24,209 nucleotides of DNA from a virus: the IMG/VR virus record IMGVR_UViG_3300025896_000183, positions 1 to 24,209 of that record; one strand, given 5' to 3'. The position numbers and the translations under genes were made by a program. Below, one piece after another: positions 1 through 6,307 of the stretch. Numbering within the stretch: the stretch's first letter is position 1; every line of letters begins with the position of its first letter. The notes beneath the pieces are model-generated. The model searched no databases and was not told the origin of the DNA. It was given only the letters and a program-made list of their open reading frames with translations.

Positions 1-243
1 AGCCTTCAAAGATTCAACAATAGAGAATACTTCAGGGATAAAGTCATCGGCAACACCAGAATAGCCACGCCTTGTGCGTATAGCATTGTATGCTTTGAAA
101 CAATCTTCCCAAATTGTCTGGTAGTTGTTCTTTACATATCCTCTGGCTTTGTCGAAATCATCCATTACCGATACTAGAACTGGGTCTTTACCAATGTCAG
201 CATCGGTCAGTTTTGGCGTTTCGTGATACGATTGTTTAGCCAT
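1..243 (-). CDS. Portal-like protein, N-terminal part (cut by window edge)
   Basis: This reading frame starts at the ATG at 243-241 and runs off the left edge, so only about 81 residues are visible. They begin MAKQSYHETPKLTDADIG and include a WEDCFKAYN stretch followed by IRTRRGYSG and a VESLKA segment. Composition and order (acidic helix, then FIPEVFSIVESL) resemble the N-terminus of phage portal proteins, which form the dodecameric ring through which DNA is packaged. Its position directly after terL, with the terL stop overlapping its ATG (TAATG), is the usual terL-portal order and supports the call. A TAAGG lies upstream. The identification rests mainly on gene order and resemblance; another head protein is possible. 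Confidence 0.55.
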   Translation of the reverse strand, partial: MAKQSYHETPKLTDADIGKDPVLVSVMDDFDKARGYVKNNYQTIWEDCFKAYNAIRTRRGYSGVADDFIPEVFSIVESLKA

Positions 244-1976
244 TATTTTACCTTACTTTTCTTCAATTTTTTAGTTACTTTCAGTTGACTAATATCGTTA
301 TCGCCCCAGTTGAATAACTGGAATGCAATAGCCTTAGCCATCACGGTGTCGTCATGTTCTCCCTCTTCAGCATTCATTCGTCCACGCTCATCACGTACAA
401 ATGCGAATGCTTCTTCAACAAAGACAATATCCTTATCTTCATTCAACCCTTCACGTATAATACGAATAAGGTCGTCAATAGCCAGGCGTTTAGTCCTAAC
501 GTCAGTCTTCCAACCGAGGTTTGATGTAGGCTCTTCAAAGTCTTCATCATATCCCCTATCTCGCTTATACAGATTAGTGTAAAAGGTGTCCCTTAGTTTC
601 TGTACAGTAGTCAAACCGTGGTTGTTTACCTCTACTCCTATAAGTGCATAGTTGTAGTACGCACCTAGAGCACCGAGTATTTCACCAAAGCGGTCTGGGT
701 CTACATGACCACGCCACCTAGCAACGGTTTTCATTGTTGTAATTTCTACAACTTCTGCAACACTGTAGTCTCCTGTCTTCAATCCTTCTGCAACGTCTCC
801 ACCAATGACATATTCTTTGCCTGGTTTTGGTGCTTCAAATATCTTAAGTGGTGCTACATAACTGAAGTCATCAACATTAGGGTCATAGTCTATTTTATCG
901 AGCACATAATCTTCATGGTTTTCACCAGGGACAAGATTATAGTAATCATAGTCTGGTAACTCGAGGCATTCTATCTCCATCTCAGCCAACTTAAGAACTG
1001 GGAATACGTTTGCACCTGATGCAACGAATGCTTCATTAGCAATACTAGGATATTCCTGGAACATACGAGCTGGGTCTGATGCGAAGTCTCGTGACTTCCT
1101 ACGGTAGAACTTAATCTTTGGTATGTATGTAGATTCATCTACATCAAAGTGTTCACCCGACCATGTTGTAAAGCCCTTCTCGAATAAGTCCATAAGGAAT
1201 AATTCGTATTCAGTTAGCTCACCAACCTCATCATCGTTGTAGTCTTCGTACTCATCAATCAACCACCAAGGAAAGAAGAATGGTACAAAGTTGTTCAGTT
1301 TCTTCTCGGCGTTACGCCATTCTTTGTGGAAGTAATTTCCTTTACCCTTAGCTGTACTCTCTAAGAAGATAAAGGTCTTGGGTAGGAATGGAACGGTCTG
1401 CATGAGGGAAGCAACGAGTTCTTCTCCATTTTCCCATTCTCCAACCTCAGAAGCATGTAGAAACTGAATAGTATCAGACCTACCTGCACTTGTGTTCTTA
1501 GCTGTTGCAGTCTTAATGACCGAGCCAAGTCCGATTTGATTCCCCTCATCATCATACCTTTCAAAACTTAAGTCAGATTTTGTGTTATACCTAATGCTAG
1601 GCTTAAACACAGGGTTACTGTTGTCGTAATACCTGCGGAACATTCGGTACAAGTTCCTTGCGGAAGCGTCCTCATGCCCAATAATGACAGCTGTTTGGTT
1701 CTTATTAGTGGAGTTCCACCAGTATCCAACAGCCTCAACCGCAGTAGATAGTCCCATCTGTCGAGCCTTAAGGATAATAACCCTAATTGGTAGTCCTTCT
1801 CTAAGGCAATACAGGATATAATCAATCAATGCTCGCTGTGGTTTGTTAGGAACAAATCTGATAATCTCACCAGACTTACTCCTAATCCATAGGTTGTTAT
1901 CTGCATACCTATAGAAGTCGTTTTTGATGTCCAGTATCTTCTGGATTTGCTCCTCTGATAACTGAAACTCGTCCAT
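243..1976 (-). CDS. terL: Terminase large subunit (ATPase-nuclease)
   Basis: 577 aa, normal length for TerL, the motor that pumps phage DNA into proheads and cuts it. The ATPase half has a terminase-type Walker A, KARQMGLST (70-79), a Walker B/acidic segment FLHASEVGEW (172-181) and the coupling-type motif IFLESTAKGKG (203-213). The RNase H-like nuclease half shows GGDVAEG with D394, an acidic strand GVEVNNHG with E449, and HDDTVMA with D542/D543, so the catalytic acidic triad appears complete. Start ATG at 1976 overlaps the stop of the 41-aa gene upstream (TAATG); the stop overlaps the portal-like ATG the same way. It is translated as part of the leftward packaging operon started by the promoter at 2982-3010. 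Family assignment is firm; the packaging type (cos, pac or other) cannot be read from the sequence alone. Confidence 0.95.
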   Translation of the reverse strand: MDEFQLSEEQIQKILDIKNDFYRYADNNLWIRSKSGEIIRFVPNKPQRALIDYILYCLREGLPIRVIILKARQMGLSTAVEAVGYWWNSTNKNQTAVIIGHEDASARNLYRMFRRYYDNSNPVFKPSIRYNTKSDLSFERYDDEGNQIGLGSVIKTATAKNTSAGRSDTIQFLHASEVGEWENGEELVASLMQTVPFLPKTFIFLESTAKGKGNYFHKEWRNAEKKLNNFVPFFFPWWLIDEYEDYNDDEVGELTEYELFLMDLFEKGFTTWSGEHFDVDESTYIPKIKFYRRKSRDFASDPARMFQEYPSIANEAFVASGANVFPVLKLAEMEIECLELPDYDYYNLVPGENHEDYVLDKIDYDPNVDDFSYVAPLKIFEAPKPGKEYVIGGDVAEGLKTGDYSVAEVVEITTMKTVARWRGHVDPDRFGEILGALGAYYNYALIGVEVNNHGLTTVQKLRDTFYTNLYKRDRGYDEDFEEPTSNLGWKTDVRTKRLAIDDLIRIIREGLNEDKDIVFVEEAFAFVRDERGRMNAEEGEHDDTVMAKAIAFQLFNWGDNDISQLKVTKKLKKSKVK

Positions 1977-2101
1977 TATTTCAGCTCGTCACGGTACTTT
2001 CGGAGCAATAAGTTAACTAATTTGCTCTTATTTTTCACGTCTTTTAAGAACTCTAGGTTATCATCCCATATATAGAGTTGTACTTTATTTATCTGAGGCA
2101 T
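1976..2101 (-). CDS. 41-aa ribbon-helix-helix-like protein
   Basis: Small gene with a strong ribosome binding site (AAGGAG, 8 nt before ATG at 2101) and a TAATG overlap with terL, both of which support translation. The 41-residue product reads as one beta-strand (KVQLYIWDD, 6-14) followed by two helices (LEFLKDV, 16-22, and SKLVNLLLRKYRDEL, 26-40). That strand-helix-helix pattern and length match Arc/MetJ-type ribbon-helix-helix DNA-binding proteins, which dimerise through the strand and grip DNA with it. Lying between terS and terL, it could bind packaging or promoter DNA, but this is inference. It is too short for sequence similarity alone to prove the fold. Confidence 0.65.
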   Translation of the reverse strand: MPQINKVQLYIWDDNLEFLKDVKNKSKLVNLLLRKYRDELK

Positions 2102-2321
2102 CTAGTAGCTCCTTCTCCATTTTTGCTTTAACCTCTTCCACTCGAGTGTATAATTTGAACTTATACATCTTAACAGCTTCATTTATCTGTTTCTTTGGCA
2201 TACCTGCATCACGCAGGCTCTTCTTCAGCCGTTTAATACCAAAATCGAATGGCTGTCGTCTACCGCCTAGATTACTATCGTAATTACGGTTGTTTACTTG
2301 GATTTCTTTACCTGATTCCAT
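2085..2321 (-). CDS. Hypothetical protein, 78 aa, in packaging operon
   Basis: ATG at 2321 is preceded by AGGAGA about 10 nt upstream. The N-terminal 35 residues are polar with a GGRRQPFDFG segment; the rest is a basic then acidic helix-rich stretch (KRLKKSLRDAGMPKKQINEAVKMY in pieces, ending EKELLDASDK). The MPKKQINEAV part looks like a short helix-turn region. No family is recognised. It overlaps the genes on both sides by 17-28 nt, as expected for translational coupling in the terS-terL operon. It may be a small accessory packaging or head protein, but nothing in the sequence shows that. Confidence 0.75.
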   Translation of the reverse strand: MESGKEIQVNNRNYDSNLGGRRQPFDFGIKRLKKSLRDAGMPKKQINEAVKMYKFKLYTRVEEVKAKMEKELLDASDK

Positions 2322-2560
2322 AATTCACTTATCTCCTTTTCTTCGTCTGCAGTGTTTGGAATAAACTTACTCTGTCCATTAATTGTTAGGTGTACCCCAT
2401 ATGCGTCACCTTCCCAATGGAAGTTGTTATGCTCTAGGTCATCTATGATAGATAAACACAGTTGCTGGAAGTATTCCTCGTTATGCTTTAATCCTATACT
2501 GCTCACTTCGTTTGCCCTAGATTCCTGCGGAATTACTGACATTTCATTATCTGAGTTCAT
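2294..2560 (-). CDS. Hypothetical protein, 88 aa, in packaging operon
   Basis: ATG at 2560 lies inside the last codons of terS, with a GAGCAGG purine run about 8 nt upstream. The product is acidic. It has an unstructured-looking N-terminus (1-25), a helix around EEYFQQLCLSIIDDLEH (28-44) and a compact hydrophobic segment WEGDAYGVHLTINGQ (49-63) that could form a beta hairpin. No known domain is recognised. It ends overlapping the next gene by 28 nt. Conserved position between terS and the following genes would be the best clue to a role; none can be given here. Confidence 0.75.
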   Translation of the reverse strand: MNSDNEMSVIPQESRANEVSSIGLKHNEEYFQQLCLSIIDDLEHNNFHWEGDAYGVHLTINGQSKFIPNTADEEKEISELWNQVKKSK

Positions 2561-2975
2561 TTAATGCCTGCTCAATATTCACATGACCAACTAATTGCTT
2601 TTGTACAAACATACCCTGGTCAAGTCCGAGTAGTTTGATTGCCTGAATCCTATCAGATGCCTTCTCATACTTCGAGTTAGCTATGTCTGCTAGTGCTTGT
2701 TTCAGGTGTTCTGGCTGCAGTTTCACAACGTTCTGTGCCTGCTGTATCCATTGTGGTGCTAGTTTAATAATACTACTAGCGTAACTCTCACTATAGCCTG
2801 CTTTAACAGCTGCTTGATAGGCGTTACCCCAGGTTTCTTGCCCTGGCTCTAGGTAATACCGAAGGAACTCATTCTGCTGTGGCGAGTTAGTCCACTGATT
2901 AGCAGTAACACCTCTCTCACCTTGCTTCCTGAGACCAAACTTCTTACCTTTCTTGGTATTGGTTGTCTTAGTCAT
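2547..2975 (-). CDS. terS: Terminase small subunit
   Basis: 142 aa when started at the ATG at 2975. The central part, SPQQNEFLRYYLEPG followed by GNAYQAAVKAGYSESYA, is the helix-turn-helix region typical of phage small terminase subunits (Terminase_2-like), which recognise the packaging site and regulate TerL. The rest is helical and could mediate ring assembly. A longer frame opens at 2993, but its first codons coincide with the -10 box of the promoter at 2982-3010, so those codons would not be transcribed. With the start at 2975, the expected transcription start falls on or next to the A of the ATG, so the mRNA looks leaderless: there is no room for a Shine-Dalgarno sequence. terL two genes downstream supports the function. 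Confidence 0.85.
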   Translation of the reverse strand: MTKTTNTKKGKKFGLRKQGERGVTANQWTNSPQQNEFLRYYLEPGQETWGNAYQAAVKAGYSESYASSIIKLAPQWIQQAQNVVKLQPEHLKQALADIANSKYEKASDRIQAIKLLGLDQGMFVQKQLVGHVNIEQALNELR

Positions 2976-2981
2976 GTTGGT

Positions 2982-3010
2982 ATTATACCACACTTGGATT
3001 GATTTGTCAA
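2982..3010 (-). promoter_or_regulatory. Consensus promoter of the packaging operon
   Basis: On the minus strand: -35 TTGACA (3010-3005), 17-bp spacer, -10 TATAAT (2987-2982) with an upstream TGG, i.e. a perfect consensus plus extended -10. ACAAC lies 7 bp before the -35 (3022-3018), similar to the rightward promoters. The -10 box is followed by ACCAACATG, which puts +1 at about the terS ATG. Confidence 0.88.
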
Positions 3011-3315
3011 TAGTAATGTTGTAATTAGTACATACCTTTCATAAAAATATGTTGTGTTATATCTGTTGGGGAAGTCAATACCTTTTAAAAATATTGGGTT
3101 TGTGTATTTGTGCTGAACATATATGTCTCATCAGGGCAATATAGCGTCAAGTATGTTGTAGCCCCCCGTACCCCACGTATGCTATACTATATTAAAACAT
3201 AATCATAATAAAAAACAATAGCACAATAATAACAGCATACAAAACATTGTGCTTGTGGTAATGTCAATAATATGTTGTGATAAGCAATAGCAGTATAAGC
3301 CGTAGCATAAGGGGT

Positions 3316-3343
3316 TTGACAAACACAAGTATTATGGTATAAT
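3316..3343 (+). promoter_or_regulatory. Orphan rightward promoter in control region
   Basis: TTGACA (3316-3321), 16-bp spacer, TGG then TATAAT (3338-3343). No good ORF follows at once. The transcript would begin near 3350 and can fold TATGGT with ACCATA around 3355-3376. It may make a small RNA or a long leader for the membrane-protein gene at 3618. Confidence 0.7.
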
Positions 3344-3471
3344 TAACTTATTGATATGGTCGCCTATTAAACCATAATTGTATAAACCCGTCAAATTGGC
3401 ATCCATACCTGCATTGTCACCTCTATAAATCAGTGTTGTAAATATTACATGCAAAATATAGCACAAAGCTA

Positions 3472-3500
3472 TTGCATTATGGTGTGTGATGGTGTATTAT
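3472..3500 (+). promoter_or_regulatory. Weak candidate promoter for the 3618 gene
   Basis: TTGCAT (3472-3477), 17 bp, TATTAT (3495-3500), with a TG just before the -10. The spacing is right but the -35 is poor. It would give a leader of about 110 nt for the gene at 3618. Confidence 0.35.
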
Positions 3501-3617
3501 AGAATCATAACAGTTGATAAAGATTAAATCACTGTAACGGCTATCCGATAATATAAATAGGGTAATGACAATTACAATATAAAAACATAAAAACTATAAA
3601 AAAGAAAGCCAAAAACA

Positions 3618-3761
3618 ATGTTGCTAGAAATGCTAATATATGTTACAATAGCTAGTGTGTTTGTGAAGCTATACGCTAAACTATCACTAGTTGACACTAT
3701 AAAATTAGGTGTTACTGTATATGTATTATGGCTACTATGTGTTATTGCTATGTGCCTATAG
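3618..3761 (+). CDS. Possible small membrane protein, 47 aa
   Basis: ATG at 3618 opens a 47-codon frame ending in TAG. The peptide has two hydrophobic stretches, MLIYVTIASVFV (5-16) and LGVTVYVLWLLCVIAMCL (30-47), separated by KLYAKLSLVDTIK. It could therefore be a two-span membrane protein of holin or superinfection-exclusion size. The ribosome binding site is weak (AAAGAAAG about 9 nt upstream). AT-rich DNA easily produces hydrophobic frames, and a minus-strand frame overlaps it, so reality is uncertain. It is the only credible protein gene in the 1.27-kb control region. Confidence 0.4.
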   Translation: MLLEMLIYVTIASVFVKLYAKLSLVDTIKLGVTVYVLWLLCVIAMCL

Positions 3762-3840
3762 TATATAGTATACATGAGTATAACCAAAAACTAGCAGGCA
3801 GTGGCAGGCTTGACAATCTGTTATATATTATAAAATGATA

Positions 3841-3855
3841 TTGACGGACTGTCAA
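3841..3855. repeat. Inverted repeat TTGAC-N5-GTCAA
   Basis: TTGACGGACTGTCAA: 5-bp arms around a 5-nt centre, in the control region. The arms read as -35-like TTGAC on each strand. It is similar in content to the palindrome at 4206-4220. Possible operator. Confidence 0.4.
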
Positions 3856-3994
3856 TTATGTTGTAATAAATACAGGATGTGCTTATGGTATGATTATTAT
3901 AGTATATATTTGATGTATTGTCTACTATGTGATATGACATAACTAGCAGGATTCGGGCGTTTTATTATAACATAAATATTATAAATTACAAGAC

Positions 3995-4024
3995 TTGACA
4001 CGGTGTCGCTCGGCGTGGTATAAT
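3995..4024 (+). promoter_or_regulatory. Rightward promoter in control region
   Basis: TTGACA (3995-4000), 18-bp spacer, extended -10 TGGTATAAT (TATAAT 4019-4024). GACACGGTGTC (3997-4007), a near-palindrome, overlaps the -35. The transcript would run through the 17-bp palindrome at 4045-4061 towards the gene at 4285. Confidence 0.65.
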
Positions 4025-4044
4025 GGAAGCAAAAGCCCAAAATA

Positions 4045-4061
4045 GTTGTCAATTTTACAAC
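4045..4061. promoter_or_regulatory. 17-bp palindromic operator candidate, GTTGT-N7-ACAAC (copy 1)
   Basis: GTTGTCAATTTTACAAC, with perfect 5-bp arms, ends 9 bp before the -35 box at 4071. The same 17-bp layout recurs before the promoters at 5195 (4 of 5 in the left arm), 7164 and 13803. At 4647 only the right half (TTTTACAAC) is kept. Confidence 0.7.
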
Positions 4062-4070
4062 AAAAAACTA

Positions 4071-4099
4071 TTGACTTATGCGGTTCTATCCTGTAGTAT
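4071..4099 (+). promoter_or_regulatory. Rightward promoter with operator motif
   Basis: TTGACT (4071-4076), 17 bp, TAGTAT (4094-4099) preceded by TG. The -10 is weaker than in sister promoters. It is preceded by ACAACAAAAAACTA, shared almost exactly with the promoter at 4647. Confidence 0.5.
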
Positions 4100-4149
4100 A
4101 AGAGTATAGCCAAGCGGTTATGAACATTGACAACCAGACAGACATGCAA

Positions 4150-4180
4150 CGCTAGAATATAATTATATAATTGTCTAGCG
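4150..4180. repeat. Palindrome with perfect 7-bp arms around an AT-rich core
   Basis: CGCTAGA (4150-4156) pairs with TCTAGCG (4174-4180). The 17-nt core contains the self-complementary ATATAATTATAT. It lies between the promoters at 4071 and 4215. It could act as an operator, an attenuator hairpin for upstream transcripts, or an origin element. No T-run follows. Confidence 0.55.
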
Positions 4181-4205
4181 GATACGATAAAATAAATTGC
4201 TAAAA

Positions 4206-4243
4206 TGTCAAGGGTTGACAATTAAATAACCGTTTGCTATACT
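4206..4243 (+). promoter_or_regulatory. Promoter of the 4285 gene with palindrome over its -35
   Basis: TTGACA (4215-4220), 17 bp, extended -10 TGCTATACT (TATACT 4238-4243). The -35 is the right arm of the perfect inverted repeat TGTCAAGGGTTGACA (4206-4220), so a protein bound there would block RNA polymerase. The leader begins AGAGAGTAAACAAC (4245-4258), repeated after the promoter at 4647. Confidence 0.82.
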
Positions 4244-4284
4244 AAGAGAGTAAACAACAGTAATAAGTAAAGGATTATAACAAT

Positions 4285-4623
4285 ATGCGTGTAACAAACT
4301 TGAAAAGCCCACAAAGTGGTGCTAAGGTAGCTAATCAATATAATATAGAAGTGAATGGAGTTGACTATTTTCAGAGTTATGATACAGTTATAGCACGATA
4401 TAAGCCGTATTACTTAGAGGTAACGGAAGACTATAACTATAGCAATACCACAAGTAAGTATTTTCGTCAATGGCTTGAACAGTGGGGATTCAACCGTGGA
4501 GAGGTTGACAACTTGAAGGGATTATTGAAGAATGGTACTGTTGGGGTAGAGTTTTACTGGATACTTGACAATGGTAATAAAATTGTGGTATACTATGCAG
4601 AGAAGGGGGCATTCAGTCTATAG
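4285..4623 (+). CDS. Hypothetical protein, 112 aa
   Basis: First well-supported rightward gene. AAAGGA lies about 10 nt before the ATG and the promoter at 4215 lies just upstream. The product is rich in Tyr and Asn and begins MRVTNLKSPQSGAKVANQY. It has predicted beta strands (VANQYNIEVNGVDYFQSY, YYLEVTEDY, GVEFYWILDNGNKIVVYY) and a central WLEQWGFNRGEVDN helix. The KSPQSGAKVANQYNI start, promising to keep a new sequence in context, looks like families of small early proteins in phages and plasmids, but I cannot name one. No membrane segment or catalytic motif is seen. It ends just before the promoter at 4647. Confidence 0.8.
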   Translation: MRVTNLKSPQSGAKVANQYNIEVNGVDYFQSYDTVIARYKPYYLEVTEDYNYSNTTSKYFRQWLEQWGFNRGEVDNLKGLLKNGTVGVEFYWILDNGNKIVVYYAEKGAFSL

Positions 4624-4646
4624 TACAATTTTACAACAAAAACCTG

Positions 4647-4675
4647 TTGACAATACGGTTGGCAGGTGATACACT
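4647..4675 (+). promoter_or_regulatory. Promoter of the SprT-like gene
   Basis: TTGACA (4647-4652), 17 bp, extended -10 TGATACACT (TACACT 4670-4675). ACAAC (4633-4637) ends 9 bp before the -35. The leader GAGAGAGTAAACAAC (4676-4690) repeats the leader after the promoter at 4215. Confidence 0.82.
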
Positions 4676-4710
4676 GAGAGAGTAAACAACTAAACAAGGA
4701 TAATAGCGAT

Positions 4711-5175
4711 ATGAATATTACAAGGGCAAAACAGATTCTACGAGAAGAGCTTGACAAACACGAGTTATATTATGTAGAAGCTAAAATGAATGGGCGGTTG
4801 ACATCGGCATTTGGGCGATACAGATACCATAGACTATCAAACTATAAAGTTGTAGAGTTGTCAACTAAGTTGGTTGAAATTAACGATGAAGAACGTGTAA
4901 GGTTGACAATATTGCATGAGGTTGCACACGCCTTGACAGAGGGACACGGACACGACAGAGTATGGCAAGCTAAACTACTTGAGATTGGCGGTGATGGCAA
5001 GCGATGTTATGATAGGACAGACACGAACGTGATAGAGACACGGCGTAGCAGTAAACTATATAAGCTGGTTTGTCAAGAATGTGGTGCTGATAACTTTGGG
5101 CGATACAGGCGTAAAATGAACGGATATGTACACCCTAATTGTGGTGGTAGACTAGAGAGTGTAGAGTTGATGTAA
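4711..5175 (+). CDS. SprT-like zinc metalloprotease
   Basis: 154 aa. The HEVAH zinc-binding helix (69-73, in LTILHEVAHALTEG) with a following GHGHD (78-82) supplying the third ligand is the SprT/Spartan-type metalloprotease core. The C-terminus is a zinc ribbon: CQEC (121-124), then HPNC (141-144). Eukaryotic relatives cleave DNA-protein crosslinks; bacterial and phage SprT proteins are poorly characterised, so the substrate here is unknown. The fold is complete and of normal length. AAGGATAA before the ATG is a modest ribosome binding site. It is driven by its own promoter at 4647, which suggests expression as an early gene. The protease assignment is strong, the role is inference. Confidence 0.88.
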   Translation: MNITRAKQILREELDKHELYYVEAKMNGRLTSAFGRYRYHRLSNYKVVELSTKLVEINDEERVRLTILHEVAHALTEGHGHDRVWQAKLLEIGGDGKRCYDRTDTNVIETRRSSKLYKLVCQECGADNFGRYRRKMNGYVHPNCGGRLESVELM

Positions 5176-5223
5176 AAGAAACAACAAAAAAGTATTGACA
5201 ATGAATCTGGCTTGTGCTACACT
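5169..5223 (+). promoter_or_regulatory. Promoter with operator motif for the 5273-7158 gene cluster
   Basis: TTGACA (5195-5200), 17 bp, extended -10 TGCTACACT (TACACT 5218-5223). GATGT-N7-ACAAC (5169-5185) is a near copy of the 17-bp palindrome and ends 9 bp before the -35. The leader contains a 6-bp hairpin, GGTTAG/CTAACC (5231-5248). Confidence 0.8.
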
Positions 5224-5272
5224 GTAAGTAGGTTAGAAATAACTAACCAGATAATAAAGAAAGGATATAGCA

Positions 5273-5716
5273 ATGGCAACGGGTAATTTTTATACAGGTG
5301 GTAATCACGGATTGAATGTTATTATATCAGACTATGATGAAGCCGTAGAAGATACACTAGCAAATATTGTGGCAGAATTGTCAAGTAAGGGATATAGCGT
5401 AGACAGTGCTAACCACTTGACACAAGCCCCGAGAAGTTTTGAAACAGGACAGGGATACCTAGTATACAATAAAAACGCAAAAATAGTAGCATTTATTGAG
5501 GTATGTGCTGGATACTATGAACATGCTAATGTTGATGTATACACTGGAGACGAGCTAATTGATATAAGCGATGACGGTTATGATTATGACAATGAAGTAA
5601 CCAAGAACAAGCGAGATATTGACAGGGTTGTAAAATGTGTTGAAATGTACACGGACGGATACAAGCGAGTAGCAACATTTAGCAATGGTGAAACCATATA
5701 CGAGGAGGGCAAGTAA
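5273..5716 (+). CDS. Hypothetical protein, 147 aa
   Basis: Start at 5273 has AAGAAAGGAT about 7 nt upstream. The first third (LNVIISDYDEAVEDTLANI, AELSSKGYSVDSA) reads as alternating strand and helix. The middle has YLVYNKNAKIVAFIEVCAGYYEHANV, probably a beta sheet, and the C-terminus is acidic and Tyr-rich (DDGYDYDNEV). No conserved catalytic motif or family is recognised. It is the first gene of a polycistron of ten small overlapping genes behind the promoter at 5195. Its stop overlaps the next ATG (TAATG). Confidence 0.8.
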   Translation: MATGNFYTGGNHGLNVIISDYDEAVEDTLANIVAELSSKGYSVDSANHLTQAPRSFETGQGYLVYNKNAKIVAFIEVCAGYYEHANVDVYTGDELIDISDDGYDYDNEVTKNKRDIDRVVKCVEMYTDGYKRVATFSNGETIYEEGK

Positions 5717-5925
5717 TGGATAAGAAGATTGTAAGCTGGCACTTATTCGGAGACGAGTGGGACGAGTGGTATAATACACGTAAAGAAGCAGAAGCAGAAT
5801 ATAAGAAACGAGTAATTGAAGCAGACGGCAATATAAATATCAGACTATACAAGACAATAAGTTTTGAAAACGAGCAAGAATCTGAAGAAGAATATGTAAA
5901 AGGGAGAGGAGATTTTCCATGGTAG
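5716..5925 (+). CDS. Hypothetical protein, 69 aa
   Basis: ATG at 5716 shares bases with the preceding stop (TAATG), and GAGG lies about 7 nt upstream. The product is highly acidic and aromatic. It has VSWHLFGDEWDEWYNTR (6-22), a helix KEAEAEYKKRVIEADG, a strand INIRLYKTISF and an acidic tail. A small soluble protein with a W-rich face; no family recognised. It overlaps the next gene by 7 nt, so it is probably translationally coupled. Confidence 0.75.
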   Translation: MDKKIVSWHLFGDEWDEWYNTRKEAEAEYKKRVIEADGNINIRLYKTISFENEQESEEEYVKGRGDFPW

Positions 5926-6089
5926 AAACAGTAAGAAACCTAGCAATTGATTGGCAAGATTGGGCTAGTCAACAGAGTTTAAGCTATGGGGAACTAGCAG
6001 ATTGGACGGGGGCTATCGAGCAATTAGCACGAGCAGCAGACCCGACAGGTGAACTATTGACAGAATTAAAGGAAAATGGGGTACTATAA
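5919..6089 (+). CDS. Hypothetical protein, 56 aa
   Basis: Short frame with AGGAGA about 6 nt before ATG 5919, overlapping the previous gene by 7 nt and ending in TAATG with the next. The peptide starts MVETVRNLAIDWQDWASQQ and continues with SYGELADWTGAIEQLARAAD and a short polar tail. It looks wholly alpha-helical, with two amphipathic helices. No family is recognised. The good ribosome binding site and coupling at both ends make it credible despite its size. Confidence 0.72.
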   Translation: MVETVRNLAIDWQDWASQQSLSYGELADWTGAIEQLARAADPTGELLTELKENGVL

Positions 6090-6307
6090 TGAAAATTACT
6101 AGAACATACGAGGTCTGGACTGGTGGTGACATGGTTGAAGACTTTATCAGTAGTCGAGACTATGCAGTTAAGTTAGCACAAGAGGAGGTTAAACGATTAA
6201 AGGATGAGTACGGCGAAAATACAGATATTGATGTAGTAGTAGACGAAATTGTACACTATATCATTGAAAGCGATGAAGACTTAGAGCAACTAGAAAGGGA
6301 AATATAA
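6089..6307 (+). CDS. Hypothetical protein, 72 aa
   Basis: Starts in a TAATG overlap, with AAAGG about 10 nt upstream. The sequence MKITRTYEVWTGGDMVEDF followed by a long charged helix (SRDYAVKLAQEEVKRLKDEYG, 22-42) and a strand DIDVVVDEIVHYII (46-59) suggests a beta-alpha-beta fold. It ends in an acidic tail. No known domain. Its stop overlaps the next ATG by one base. Confidence 0.75.
   Translation: MKITRTYEVWTGGDMVEDFISSRDYAVKLAQEEVKRLKDEYGENTDIDVVVDEIVHYIIESDEDLEQLEREI

Larger units (their letters stand above)
3011..4284. promoter_or_regulatory. Divergent AT-rich control region between leftward and rightward operons
   Basis: About 1.27 kb separates terS from the first rightward gene with an obvious ribosome binding site. 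It is AT-rich and full of TTGACA and TATAAT-like words, several as well-spaced promoters (3316, 3995, 4071 and 4215, listed separately). It has palindromes at 3841-3855, 4045-4061, 4150-4180 and 4206-4220, and one plausible small membrane-protein gene (3618-3761). Other frames are very short or overlap promoter elements. The two operons diverge from it, so it is the main transcriptional switch visible here; it could also hold a replication origin, though no iteron array is visible. 3011-3315 holds nothing I can name beyond an isolated extended -10 (TGCTATACT near 3184). Confidence 0.7.

Noticed and set aside
3572-3787. 71-aa minus-strand hydrophobic frame
   Set aside because: It is antisense to the 3618 frame in AT-rich DNA, has no ribosome binding site and no promoter; low-complexity composition suggests a chance frame.
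4022-4108. 28-codon frame with ATG overlapping TATAAT at 4019-4024
   Set aside because: Its ATG lies in the -10 box, upstream of the expected transcription start.
3979-4221. 80-aa minus-strand frame
   Set aside because: It runs antisense through three rightward promoters and two palindromes and has no start signals.
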